A stretch of 64,000 nt of DNA, taken from the NCBI GenBank assembly GCA_029266495.1, contig JAQSWS010000008.1, positions 1 through 64,000 of the forward strand. Direction: 5' to 3'. The translations under genes were made by a program, and so were the position numbers. Source of the DNA: Rariglobus sp. (GTDB lineage: Bacteria > Verrucomicrobiota > Verrucomicrobiia > Opitutales > Opitutaceae). The notes below the pieces were generated by a model that had not been told where the DNA came from, searched no databases, and saw only the letters and a program-made list of their open reading frames with translations. Of the stretch, positions 36,218-45,380 are shown one piece after another; position 1 is the first letter of the stretch, and every line of letters begins with the position of its first letter.

Positions 36218-37702
36218 ATGGCCAACGCGCGTCCCGACCATCGGTTAAGCAAAAGAATCTATGACGCCCGCGTTCCCGCTCTCCGGGAACAACTCGTCCA
36301 GCTTCAAGTCCGCCTGAAGGAATCCCCCGCCAAGGTCCTGCTCATCCTCGCCGGCGAAGAAGCCGGCGGGCGCAGCGAGGTGATCAACACGCTCAGCGGC
36401 TGGCTCGACCCCCGCGGGTTCGAGACCGTCGCCTTCCGCGAGCCTTCCGACGAGGAACGCGAACGTCCTCTGATGTGGCGCTTCTGGCGTTGCCTGCCCG
36501 CGGACGGCCGTCTCGGCATCTTCGCCGGCTCTTGGTATACCGAGCTTCTTCGCTCCCACGACGGCCCCCCGCGCAAACCCGCGCAAACCGCCCGTCTGGT
36601 CGAACGCATCCGCCATTTTGAAAAGCTCCTCTCCGACAATGGCACGTTGATCATCAAGGTCTGGCTGCACCTCTCCAAGGCCGAGCAACGGACCCGCCTC
36701 GCCGAACTTGCCGCCAATCCCGACACCGCCTGGCGCGTCACTCCCGAGGCCCGGCGCCAGCATCGCCTGCATGACAGCCTGGCCCGCACGGCCGCCCGTC
36801 TGCGCAAAGCCACCCACAGTCCGGGAGCGCCCTGGGTCGTCATCGATGCAGCCGATTCCCGCGCTCGCAACCTCGCGGTGGCCGACCTCATCGTGCGCAA
36901 GCTCGCGGCCCATTTAAAACGAGTCGATTCCGCCCCCGCCCGCCCGCCCCGCCCCGCCGCCCCCAAGTCACTCAAGCCGGCCGGGCTGGCCCGCCTCCTC
37001 GCGCTTCCACTCGACCAGAAACTCTCCTCCGCCGAATACGAGTCAAAGCGCGAAAAATGGCTCGGGCGCCTCAACCGCGCCACCCGGGCCGCCCAGACCG
37101 CCAACCGTTCCATCATCTTCGTCTTCGAAGGCTGGGATGCCGCCGGCAAAGGCGGTGCCATCCGCCGCCTGACCAGTGCGATCGACGCACGCGACTACCG
37201 CGTCATCCCCGTGGCCAAGCCCACCGACGAGGAAAAGGCCCATCACTACCTCTGGCGCTTCTGGCGCCACGTGCCCCGCGCCGGCCTCGTCACGATCTAC
37301 GACCGCTCCTGGTATGGCCGCGTCCTGGTCGAGCGCCTCGAGGGTTTTTGCACCGAACCCGAGTGGCGCCGCGCCTACGGAGAGATCAACGACTTCGAGG
37401 GCCAACTCGCCGAACACGGCACGATTGTAGTTAAATTTTGGATGCACATCAGCCGGGACGAGCAGCTGAATCGCTTCCGCGAACGGGAAAAAACGGTCTA
37501 CAAGCGCCACAAGATCAACGCCGAGGACTGGCGCAACCGGCGCAAATGGGCCGCCTATGAAATCGCCGTCGGCGACATGCTCGCCCTCACCGACAAACCC
37601 GTCGCCCCCTGGCACCTCATCCCCGCGAACAACAAGCGCCACGCCCGCCTGCAAATCCTCAAGACCGCCGCCAAGGCCATCGAGGAAGCGCTCGGGCTGT
37701 AG
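36218..37702 (+). CDS. pap: Polyphosphate:AMP phosphotransferase (two-domain PPK2 class II)
   Basis: The product has 494 residues from the ATG at 36218. It has two PPK2 domains in tandem, the layout of polyphosphate:AMP phosphotransferase, which makes ADP from AMP using polyphosphate. The C-terminal domain is intact: Walker A EGWDAAGKGG (304-313) and Walker B TIYDRSWYGR with Asp362, then the lid region FREREKTVYKRHK. The N-terminal domain is degenerate, with AGEEAGGRSE (45-54) in place of Walker A and SWYTEL in place of the Walker B motif, as in known members where only the second domain is catalytic. The enzyme is cytosolic. It is monocistronic and converges on the histidine kinase gene. Confidence 0.92.
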   Translation: MANARPDHRLSKRIYDARVPALREQLVQLQVRLKESPAKVLLILAGEEAGGRSEVINTLSGWLDPRGFETVAFREPSDEERERPLMWRFWRCLPADGRLGIFAGSWYTELLRSHDGPPRKPAQTARLVERIRHFEKLLSDNGTLIIKVWLHLSKAEQRTRLAELAANPDTAWRVTPEARRQHRLHDSLARTAARLRKATHSPGAPWVVIDAADSRARNLAVADLIVRKLAAHLKRVDSAPARPPRPAAPKSLKPAGLARLLALPLDQKLSSAEYESKREKWLGRLNRATRAAQTANRSIIFVFEGWDAAGKGGAIRRLTSAIDARDYRVIPVAKPTDEEKAHHYLWRFWRHVPRAGLVTIYDRSWYGRVLVERLEGFCTEPEWRRAYGEINDFEGQLAEHGTIVVKFWMHISRDEQLNRFREREKTVYKRHKINAEDWRNRRKWAAYEIAVGDMLALTDKPVAPWHLIPANNKRHARLQILKTAAKAIEEALGL

Positions 37703-37762
37703 AGGGCATGGGGCGAGCTGGCGCTTGCGCCGCGCCTTTCCCTCCGGCGCCCGAACGCCGGC

Positions 37763-40321
37763 CTATCGCGCGCGTTTTCCCCCGCCGGCCTGCGCCCGTT
37801 GCAGCGCCGTGATGCCGCCCGCCAGCGTGATCGGCTTGGGCACGAAATCATTGCACCCCAGCGCGAACAATTCCTCACGCACATCCGTCTGCGTGTCCGC
37901 GGTCACGATCGTGATCCAGACGCCGCGCGCCGCCTCCCCCGCCGCCCCGGCGCGAATCCGCCGCAGCACTTCCATTCCGTCCATGTCGGGCATGCGCAGA
38001 TCGAGCATCACCAGGTCAAAGCGTCCGTCCCTGGCCAGCGCATCAAGCGCCTCGCGACCGCCCGACACCGCGACGCTCCGGCAGCCGAGCGCGGTCACCA
38101 CCCCTTGAAGCAGGCGCAGATTCACGGCGTTGTCGTCAACCACCAGCACGCGCAGGTCGAAACGAGGCTGGAACTTCGTCGTGTTCGCCAGGTGCACTCC
38201 CGAAGCCAGGGCCGCCACCAAGGCGTCATGGTGCAGAGGCTTGCTCACCAGCAGGTGAAAAATCTCCCGCAGGTGCCGGCGGTCGTCCGCCCCCTGGGCA
38301 CTCGTCACCAGCCCGATCACCGTGCCCGCAGGCCAGCCGGTGGTGTCGACCGCCGACTCGAGCACCTGTGCCACCACACCCGGGTCGCAATCGACCACCG
38401 TCAGGTCCATCCCGGCGCCCGAGGCCAGTTCTTCCAGCCGGCATGCCACCGGCACACCGCCGGCCGCCGCCACCACGCGGAACAGTTCCCGCAGCAATCC
38501 CGGCGTCCGCACCACCAGGCCCACCCGCCGGCCCGCCAGCACCAGCGATTCGACGCGCGCCTCCACGCATTTCACCCGCACGCTGAACCGAAAGACCGAC
38601 CCCCGGCCCGGTTCGCTACGCAACGAAATCTCCCCGCCCATGAGCCGCACCAGGGACCGGCTGATCGCCAGCCCAAGCCCCGTTCCCCCGTGCCGCCGGT
38701 GAAGCGAACTATCGAGCTGCGTGAACGGCAGGAACAACCGCTGCTGGTCCTCTTTGCTGATGCCCGGCCCGGTGTCGCGCACCGAAAAATCGAGCCAGGT
38801 ATCCGCGCTGTCCGGATCCTGGGCGGCCCGCGCGCGCACCCGCACCTCCACCTCGCCGGACGCCGTGAATTTGACGGCGTTGCCGATCACATTGACCAGC
38901 ACCTGCCTCAGGCGTCCCGGGTCGAGCGTCGCCACCGCCGGCACCTCCGAGCCCACATGATGCAACAACACGATTCCTTTGGTTGCGGCCGTGCAGGCCA
39001 GCAGGTCCAGCACTTCCTCGACCAGTCCGCGCACGTCGCACGGATGGGAATCCAGCGGCGGCGGCCGCGATTCCATCCGTGAATAATCCAAAATATCCCC
39101 CGTGAGCCGCAGCAGCGCCTCCCCGCTGGAACGCACCGTCTGCACGTATTCGCGTTGCTCGGGCGCAAGCGGCGTGTCGAGAAGCAGGCTGGTGAAGCCA
39201 ACGATTCCGTTGAGCGGCGTGCGCAACTCATGACTCATCGTGTCCAGGAACTCTCCCTTGGCCCGCTCGCCCGATTCGGCGCGCTCCTTCGCCATCCGCA
39301 AATCGTCCTCGACCCGCTTGGCCTCCGTCATGTCATGCAGGGCCGCGACAAAACAAAGAATGCGACCCCCGCGGTCCAGAACCGGACTGACCACCCCGTT
39401 CACGGGATAAAGCGCACCCGACTTCCGGCGGTTGATCCATCCGCCCTCCCAGGCATTCCCCGCCTTCACCGCCGCCACGAGCCCGGCCGGGGCCTCCATC
39501 CCCAGGTCGCGCCGGTTCTTCCCGAGCAGCTCATCCCGGCTGTATCCCAGCTGCTCGCACATTCCCTTGTTTACGTATTCGATCCGTCCGTCGATTCCCA
39601 CAATCATCAAGGCCGAGCGGCTCTGCTCCACCGCGTTGGAAAGCTTGCGAATCGTGCGCTCCTGCGCGCTCCAGCGGCGGACCAACGCCTGTGAAATCAG
39701 CGGCATCCCGAGCAGCAGCCAGATGTAGAGCGCGGTGCGAAACCCCTCCTCGAGCAGGCCGGCGCGCCACGCATCGGCGGCAATATCCAGCCCGACGATG
39801 TCGGGCGGCATCGTCGCCGGGGCTCCCGCATTTTTCACCGGCGCATAGGCGGTGACCCACGAACCAAACGAATCCCGCAGCGGGCCCTCGGTCGCCGGAA
39901 GCCCCGTGGCGATGATTGCCTGCAAGCCGGGCGACTCGGCCGCCTCCGGGAAATCGTCGCCCGGAAGCGAGATGTCCTCCGAATCCGCCGGTTCCGAATC
40001 CGCGAGAAAAACCACCGTGCCCGTTCCCGGTTGAGGACGGAACAAGTAGACGAAGCGCACTCCGTCCTGGGCCTGCCGCAGTTCGACGAGCCGCTCCTTG
40101 ACCTCCGTGTAAGCGGGATTTTGAAGGTCCTCCTTCGTGCCTTTCAGCGCCCGCAAATCACCGCCGTGGAAGGCCACCGCGCAGCGGCGTGCCCGGGAAA
40201 CGAGGTCCGCCAGAGCACGCGCCTCGGCCCGATGATAGGTCCACGCCCCGCCGCCCAAGCCGGCAAGAAAAATGGCCGCGCAGCCCGCGATAAAAAAATG
40301 ACGGCGTTCCAGAGCAGCCAT
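37763..40321 (-). CDS. Hybrid sensor histidine kinase with two receiver domains
   Basis: The product has 852 residues. A membrane segment (9-27) and a second one (~197-214) enclose a periplasmic sensor of ~170 residues. A PAS domain follows (~228-335), then HisKA with the H-box MSHELRTPLNG (His364). The HATPase domain has VIGNAVKF as N-box, RDTGPGI and GGTGLGLAI. Next is a degenerate receiver (~600-715) with VVDCDPGV in place of the phosphoacceptor motif. The final receiver is canonical, with VVDDN, Asp774 in VMLDLRMPDMDG and Lys829 in VPKP. Phosphate should pass from His364 to Asp774; no Hpt domain is present, so output must go through another protein. The ligand is unknown. No cognate regulator is adjacent. 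Confidence 0.92.
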   Translation of the reverse strand: MAALERRHFFIAGCAAIFLAGLGGGAWTYHRAEARALADLVSRARRCAVAFHGGDLRALKGTKEDLQNPAYTEVKERLVELRQAQDGVRFVYLFRPQPGTGTVVFLADSEPADSEDISLPGDDFPEAAESPGLQAIIATGLPATEGPLRDSFGSWVTAYAPVKNAGAPATMPPDIVGLDIAADAWRAGLLEEGFRTALYIWLLLGMPLISQALVRRWSAQERTIRKLSNAVEQSRSALMIVGIDGRIEYVNKGMCEQLGYSRDELLGKNRRDLGMEAPAGLVAAVKAGNAWEGGWINRRKSGALYPVNGVVSPVLDRGGRILCFVAALHDMTEAKRVEDDLRMAKERAESGERAKGEFLDTMSHELRTPLNGIVGFTSLLLDTPLAPEQREYVQTVRSSGEALLRLTGDILDYSRMESRPPPLDSHPCDVRGLVEEVLDLLACTAATKGIVLLHHVGSEVPAVATLDPGRLRQVLVNVIGNAVKFTASGEVEVRVRARAAQDPDSADTWLDFSVRDTGPGISKEDQQRLFLPFTQLDSSLHRRHGGTGLGLAISRSLVRLMGGEISLRSEPGRGSVFRFSVRVKCVEARVESLVLAGRRVGLVVRTPGLLRELFRVVAAAGGVPVACRLEELASGAGMDLTVVDCDPGVVAQVLESAVDTTGWPAGTVIGLVTSAQGADDRRHLREIFHLLVSKPLHHDALVAALASGVHLANTTKFQPRFDLRVLVVDDNAVNLRLLQGVVTALGCRSVAVSGGREALDALARDGRFDLVMLDLRMPDMDGMEVLRRIRAGAAGEAARGVWITIVTADTQTDVREELFALGCNDFVPKPITLAGGITALQRAQAGGGKRAR

Positions 40322-40439
40322 ACGACGGCGGGAGTATCCCGTTCACCCGATCCCCACGCAACCGATAATCCGCCCGAAAAGGTTTCGCCGTTGCCCTGCG
40401 ATACAGGCCGGCCCACCCGCCCGCTTGTCCCGGTGCACG

Positions 40440-40472
40440 AAAAAGCCGCCGCAGGATGCCTGCGGCGGCTTG
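40440..40472 (-). terminator. Rho-independent terminator of the SWIB gene
   Basis: On the minus strand a perfect 13-bp stem (AAGCCGCCGCAGG paired with CCTGCGGCGGCTT) with a 3-base loop is followed by a T-run. On the plus strand this reads as AAAAA just left of the stem. It lies 27 bases after the stop of the SWIB gene. Confidence 0.85.
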
Positions 40473-40498
40473 TAAACTGTAACGCTGACCGAACCTGT

Positions 40499-40771
40499 TT
40501 ACTTAACGAGGTGGCCGGACACGAGCTTGGTGAGCTCGAACATGCTGACGGACTTCTTGCCGTTGAGCACGGGCTTCAGCTTGTCGTCGGCGTTGATCTG
40601 CGTGCGGACCTTCTTGTCCTGCAGATTGTTTTTCTTGATGTATTCCCAGAGCTTCTTGGTGAGCTCAGTGCGGGGAAGGGGTTTCGAACCAACGATCACC
40701 GAAAGGACGGCATCGGGCTGAACAGGTTTGAGGAATGCAGCGTTGGGTTTGCGAGCGGTTTTTTTTGCCAT
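40499..40771 (-). CDS. Stand-alone SWIB/MDM2 domain protein
   Basis: The product has 90 residues from the ATG at 40771, which fits better than the 14-residue upstream extension (MLSVRAPLHPDSA). After a basic leader (AKKTARKPNAAF) comes a nearly complete SWIB domain: FLKPVQPDAVLSVIVGSKPL, LTKKLWEYIKKNNLQD and DDKLKPVLNGKKSVSMFELT. SWIB domains are known in eukaryotic chromatin remodelling complexes and, in bacteria, in Chlamydiae (fused to topoisomerase I or alone) and related groups. A DNA-associated role is likely but not established. The gene is followed by a strong intrinsic terminator and is flanked by unrelated genes. Confidence 0.92.
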   Translation of the reverse strand: MAKKTARKPNAAFLKPVQPDAVLSVIVGSKPLPRTELTKKLWEYIKKNNLQDKKVRTQINADDKLKPVLNGKKSVSMFELTKLVSGHLVK

Positions 40772-40883
40772 AGCGGAATCTGGATGTAGGGGCGCGCGGA
40801 CCGAAAGCAATGACTATTTTCGGTGGTAAATTCAGGTTTTACCTAGGGGGAATTTAAAACTTGCGCAATTTGCACCGACCGTT

Positions 40884-42803
40884 TCAAGCGCCACCCACCC
40901 GGGCAAACTGGTCGTGCAACGCGGCGTAGTGCTTTTTCAATGACAATAATTCCCCGTGCGTGCCCCGCTCAACCACGCGTCCCTGGTCGAGCACCAGCAC
41001 CAGATCCGCATGCCGGATCGTGCTCAGGCGGTGGGCCACCACGAAGCTCGTGCGCCCGGCCAGCAGCGTGAGCAACGCGTGCTGGAGACGCGCCTCCGTC
41101 AGCGCGTCGATCGCGCTCGTCGCCTCGTCCAGGATCAGCAGACGCGGATCGGCGAGCAGGGCGCGCGCAAAACACACCAGCTGGCGCTGCCCGGTCGAAA
41201 TGCCGCCGCCTCGCTCGCCCACCGTCGTGGCGAGGCCCTGCGGCAGCGAGTCGAACATGTCCGCGCAACCCAGCCGCGCGACCGCCGCACGCACCTCGTC
41301 CTCCGTCGCCTCGGGCCGCCCGAAGCGGATGTTGTCCAGCACCGTGCCGGCAAAAAGAAAGTTGCTCTGCTGCACCATGCCCGTCTGCCGGTGCAGCGAA
41401 CGCCCGGTGATCGTGCGGATCTCCCGTCCGTCAATCAGCACCTCACCGGCGGTCGGCAGATAAAATTTGGAGACCAGGTTGATGATCGAGCTCTTGCCGC
41501 TCCCCGTGTGGCCAACCAGCGCGATCATGCTGCCCGGCGCCGCCGTGAAACTCACGTCGCTCAACACCGGCCTTGCGGGATTGTAGCCAAAGGACACCCC
41601 GCGAAATTCGACGCGCGCGCCGCGCGCCTCCGCCGGCGCCCCGGCGGAAAGACGCGGATCGGGCAGCGCCACTGCATCCGCCGCATCCTCCCAGTCGGGT
41701 TTTGTATCGAGGAGCTGGAACACGCGTTCCGCCCCGGCCATCGAGACGAGCGCCTGGTTGTAGAGATTTCCCAGCACCTGGATCGGCGCGAAAAATTGAT
41801 TGGCGAAGAGGAAGAAGGTGATGAGCACGCCGATCTCGACCTGTCCGTGAAGCACCTGCCAGCCGCCCAGTATCAGCAGGATCGCGACGAAGAACTGGCT
41901 GTTGAGTTCCAGCAGCGGCAGGAGGATGGCCGACGACCGCGCCGTGCCCATGCTGTAGCGCGAGTGATCCGCGAGCAGGCCGCGAAAAAGCCCCGCGTTG
42001 GTGTTCTGCCGCACAAAACCCTGCGTCACCCGGATGCCGTTGATTGACTCCGCAAGCGTGGCGGTGACGCGGCTGAAACTCTCCTGCTGCGCCCGGGTGT
42101 CTCGGCTGAGGCGGCCGCGGAAATGATTGTTCAACACCCAGAGCACCGGCGCGAGGCCGAGCACGACGAGGAAAAGCACCCAGTCGGTGAACGCCATCAC
42201 CGCCGCCGCGAACAGCATCTGGCCCAGTTGCACGATTCCGACGAAAAACACATGCTCGATGCCCGCGCGCAACGACTCCACGTCGCTCGTCACGCGGCTG
42301 AGTATCCGCCCGAGCTTCACCCGGTGGAAAAAACTCATCGGCATCCGGCTCACATGCGCAAAAATATCCATGCGCATCTGCCCCACCACCGCTTCGCCGA
42401 TTTCCAGGGCGAAGCGCTGGCGGAAGTGGAACAACACGTCGGTGAACACGGCCAGCAGCGCATAACCAGCCACCCACCAAAATAGCGGCGACAACTGTAA
42501 GAAGAAAACAACCGACGTCTTGGTCAGCCATGGATAAGCTTCAACCCACCAAAACAGAGGGGAAACCCGCTGATTCGCGATGGGCCCCGCGATGATCAGC
42601 GCGCTCAGCCAGGCCAGGGCGGGCAGTTGCGACGCACGCAGCACCGTGAGCACGATCAGCCAGTTCCGTTTGCGGGCGAAGCGGCGCGTATAGCCGAAGA
42701 GCCGGCGCACGATCTTCCAGTCGAGCGGCTTGACCTCCGCCTCCGGTTCGTCGTCCCGCGCACGCTGCACGAGTGAAAGGGGCTGGCGTCCTGAGGGCTT
42801 CAT
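40884..42803 (-). CDS. ABC exporter subunit with catalytic ATP site (second half of a heterodimer)
   Basis: The product has 639 residues: six membrane segments in the first ~370 residues and an ATPase domain after that. Walker A is GHTGSGKSS and Walker B is LILDEATSAID with the catalytic Glu560. The ABC signature is ISTGQ (535-539) instead of LSGGQ. Its ATG overlaps the stop of the preceding half-transporter gene by four bases (42800-42803), so the two form a heterodimeric exporter of the MsbA/BmrCD/TM287-288 kind. Heterodimeric members export drugs, lipids or peptides from the inner membrane; the substrate here is unknown. The non-canonical signature should pair with the degenerate Walker B of the partner. 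Confidence 0.93.
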   Translation of the reverse strand: MKPSGRQPLSLVQRARDDEPEAEVKPLDWKIVRRLFGYTRRFARKRNWLIVLTVLRASQLPALAWLSALIIAGPIANQRVSPLFWWVEAYPWLTKTSVVFFLQLSPLFWWVAGYALLAVFTDVLFHFRQRFALEIGEAVVGQMRMDIFAHVSRMPMSFFHRVKLGRILSRVTSDVESLRAGIEHVFFVGIVQLGQMLFAAAVMAFTDWVLFLVVLGLAPVLWVLNNHFRGRLSRDTRAQQESFSRVTATLAESINGIRVTQGFVRQNTNAGLFRGLLADHSRYSMGTARSSAILLPLLELNSQFFVAILLILGGWQVLHGQVEIGVLITFFLFANQFFAPIQVLGNLYNQALVSMAGAERVFQLLDTKPDWEDAADAVALPDPRLSAGAPAEARGARVEFRGVSFGYNPARPVLSDVSFTAAPGSMIALVGHTGSGKSSIINLVSKFYLPTAGEVLIDGREIRTITGRSLHRQTGMVQQSNFLFAGTVLDNIRFGRPEATEDEVRAAVARLGCADMFDSLPQGLATTVGERGGGISTGQRQLVCFARALLADPRLLILDEATSAIDALTEARLQHALLTLLAGRTSFVVAHRLSTIRHADLVLVLDQGRVVERGTHGELLSLKKHYAALHDQFARVGGA

Positions 42804-44692
42804 GCGCCGGCCTCCTTTTCACGCTGGAGCGCGGACGCGTCCTCGCGGTTGACCAGTTGAAGATCCGCCACCCGCAGATACGCCCCGGGCACCCGCATGA
42901 GCTCCGCGTGGGTGCCGCGCTGCACGATTCGACCGTTCTCCATCACGATGATGAAATCGGCGCGGCGCAGCGTGCTCAACCGGTGCGCCACGATGAAGGT
43001 GGTGCGGCCCGCGATGGCGTTTTCCAGCGCCGTGAAAATCTCGTGCTCCGTCTCGCTGTCGATCGCCGCCGTCGGATCGTCGAGCAGCAAAATGGCCGGC
43101 TCAAGGAGCACCGCGCGCGCAATGGCCAGACGCTGGCGCTGGCCGCCCGAGAGCGTGTTGCCGCTTTCGCCGAGCACGGTCTCGTAGCCCTGCGGAAGCG
43201 CCATGATGAAATCGTGAGCCGCGGCCACCCGCGCCGCCTTTTCAATCTGCTCCCGGGTCGCCTCGGGATGCCCGAAGGCAATGTTCGAGGCCACCGTGTT
43301 GGAAAAAAGAAAACTCTCCTGGAACACGATGCCGATGCCGCGCCGCAGGTCGTTGAGCCGCAGCTTGCGCACGTCCGTGCCGTCAACCAGCACGCGCCCC
43401 TCCGTCGCGTCGTAGAAACGCGGAATCAGGCTCATCAGCGAACTCTTGCCCGCGCCGGTTGCGCCGAGGATCGCCACGCACTGGCCGGGTTTCACCTCGA
43501 GGTCGATGTCCCGCAGCACCGGGCCGGCACCATCATAGGCAAACGACACCCGGTCGAACCGCACCTCGCCGGTGAGGCGCGGACGAATGGCCGCCCCGGG
43601 CGCGTCACTTACCTCGATGGGTGCGTCGAGGATCTCGAAGACCCGGCGCGCGCCGACGAGGGACTGTTGCACGCTGTTGACGAGGGTCGCCACCTGGTTG
43701 ACCTGGCCGGAAAACTGGTCGAGCAACCCGGCGAACACCACGAGGCCCGTGCCGAGCGGCAGTTCACCGCGGATGACGAGCCAGCCGCCGTAGCCGAGCA
43801 GCACCATCATGTTGATGCGGGTGAGAAACCCCACCGCGGGCGAGAACAGGCTCACGCGCCAGAAAATGCCCTGTTGCTGATCGTAGACCGCGCGGTTTTT
43901 CGCGTCGAACATCTCGCGGTCCTCCTGCTCGCGCCCGAAGGCCTTCGTCACCTGCACGCCCTGGATGCTCTCGGCAAAGTGCTGGACCATCTTTTCCACC
44001 AGTTCACGGCTTTGCGCGTAGCGAGGCTGGATGTAGCGGGAAAACGCCGTCGACATCACCGCCAGCACCGGCGTGGTCGCGAGACACGCCAGCGTCAGGC
44101 CCGGATGAAGGCTCGCCATGTAGATCGTATAGAGCGTGAGCGACACGATCATGATCACGCTCTGGATCATCACCTGATCCACGAACATGCGCACCGCCTG
44201 CACGTCCCCCGTGACCCGCGTGATGATCGAACCCGTGGTGTTGGCGTCAAAAAAACGAAAGCTCAGCTTCTGGAGCTTGTCGTAGACCTCGCCGCGCAGA
44301 TCCACCACGAGCCGTTGCTGCACGAGCCGGTTGATTGAAATCGTATAAAGAAAATTGAGCCCGGCCCGCAGGAGCGCAAACACGAGGATGCAACCCGCAA
44401 TCAGCAGCAGCACGCGAAACGGCTCCCAGTCCTGCGGGAGTTGCAGGCTGAACTTGGCTTGGGGAAAATCCACCACCCTCCCCTGCCCCCGCTGGCCGAT
44501 CACCCAGCCGATATAGTCGATGCCCAGGCCGGTGAGGCTCAAGCCGCTCAGACCGAGGGAGAGCAGGATCAGCTGCAACATCAGCACCTGCACGCACCGG
44601 GCGCGATAACGCCAGGCCAGGCCAAACAGTCTACGGATCAACCGTCCGTTGGAAACCGGCTCCGTGGCTGGATCGCCGGGGGGTGCGCTCAC
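42800..44692 (-). CDS. ABC exporter subunit with degenerate Walker B (first half of a heterodimer)
   Basis: The product has 630 residues: six membrane segments and a C-terminal ATPase. Walker A is GATGAGKSS and the signature LSGGQ (514-518) is canonical. In Walker B, ILLLDDPTAAID, the catalytic Glu is replaced by Asp539. In heterodimeric ABC exporters such a change marks the non-hydrolysing composite site, which pairs this Walker A/B with the signature of the partner; that partner signature is also altered (ISTGQ). The gene is the middle of three with 4-base overlaps at both ends (44689-44692 upstream and 42800-42803 downstream), so it is co-translated with a small secreted protein and the partner subunit. 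Confidence 0.93.
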   Translation of the reverse strand: MSAPPGDPATEPVSNGRLIRRLFGLAWRYRARCVQVLMLQLILLSLGLSGLSLTGLGIDYIGWVIGQRGQGRVVDFPQAKFSLQLPQDWEPFRVLLLIAGCILVFALLRAGLNFLYTISINRLVQQRLVVDLRGEVYDKLQKLSFRFFDANTTGSIITRVTGDVQAVRMFVDQVMIQSVIMIVSLTLYTIYMASLHPGLTLACLATTPVLAVMSTAFSRYIQPRYAQSRELVEKMVQHFAESIQGVQVTKAFGREQEDREMFDAKNRAVYDQQQGIFWRVSLFSPAVGFLTRINMMVLLGYGGWLVIRGELPLGTGLVVFAGLLDQFSGQVNQVATLVNSVQQSLVGARRVFEILDAPIEVSDAPGAAIRPRLTGEVRFDRVSFAYDGAGPVLRDIDLEVKPGQCVAILGATGAGKSSLMSLIPRFYDATEGRVLVDGTDVRKLRLNDLRRGIGIVFQESFLFSNTVASNIAFGHPEATREQIEKAARVAAAHDFIMALPQGYETVLGESGNTLSGGQRQRLAIARAVLLEPAILLLDDPTAAIDSETEHEIFTALENAIAGRTTFIVAHRLSTLRRADFIIVMENGRIVQRGTHAELMRVPGAYLRVADLQLVNREDASALQREKEAGA

Positions 44693-45246
44693 TGCCCTGA
44701 GGCGGCAGGCTGGGCCGCGGGGGTTGTGCCGGTGGCGGCAGACTGGCGCAACGCGCGCCGGCGGCGCACTTCGGCTGCGACCGACTCGAGCCGCTGCTGA
44801 TCCCGCGCAGCCGGAACGGCCGTCACCCGATTCCCGCCGGGTTGCGCGTTATTGACCACGGGCAGCGGCGCGGGCGCCGCCGCGGTGATTTTGGGCGACG
44901 ACAGTGGCAGCGTGAACCGCTGGCCTTGATAATCGACCGTGACAAGATCACTGCCCGCATCATAGGCGCTCACCTTGAAATCCGAACCGGTGTCCCGCTG
45001 GGTCACCCACGCCCCGAGATTTTTTGCGCGGTCGTAAAAGCCGAACAACACCCCCTCTTTTGTCGTGATCACCCCGCGGAATTCGACCGTGGCACCCTCG
45101 GTGACCGCCGGCGCCGCGGTTTCCTCCTGCTTGAGCACAAAAGGCGAGTTGGTCACCAGACCCTGCAGCGATACGACGGCGCCGGAAGCGGCGTTCGCGA
45201 CGAGGAGAAAAGCAAGGACTGCGAAATGGGGCAAAGGGACGGACAT
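44689..45246 (-). CDS. Small secreted protein, first gene of the ABC exporter operon
   Basis: The product has 185 residues. A signal peptide covers about 1-22 (PHFAVLAFLLVANAASG|AV). The mature part has a beta-type region (VEFRGVITTKEGVLFGFYD, then LGAWVTQRD and VTVDYQGQRFTLPL) and a Pro/Ala-rich C-terminal third with a basic helix (AAEVRRRRALRQSA). No domain was recognised. Its stop overlaps the first ABC exporter subunit by four bases. A periplasmic accessory to the exporter is inferred from the coupling. The gene starts the operon, and 134 bases separate it from the MscS gene. Confidence 0.78.
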   Translation of the reverse strand: MSVPLPHFAVLAFLLVANAASGAVVSLQGLVTNSPFVLKQEETAAPAVTEGATVEFRGVITTKEGVLFGFYDRAKNLGAWVTQRDTGSDFKVSAYDAGSDLVTVDYQGQRFTLPLSSPKITAAAPAPLPVVNNAQPGGNRVTAVPAARDQQRLESVAAEVRRRRALRQSAATGTTPAAQPAASGQ

Positions 45247-45380
45247 GACTGAGAGGAAGGTATAAACCGGCGGATGTTCACGTCAAGCGACGCCCTGAAA
45301 TCGCAACGGTTACGCCTGCGCCACACAAGGCCCGAAACTCAAGTCCCGCGGAACCGGACATTTGGCGCCCCACGCCCCGT

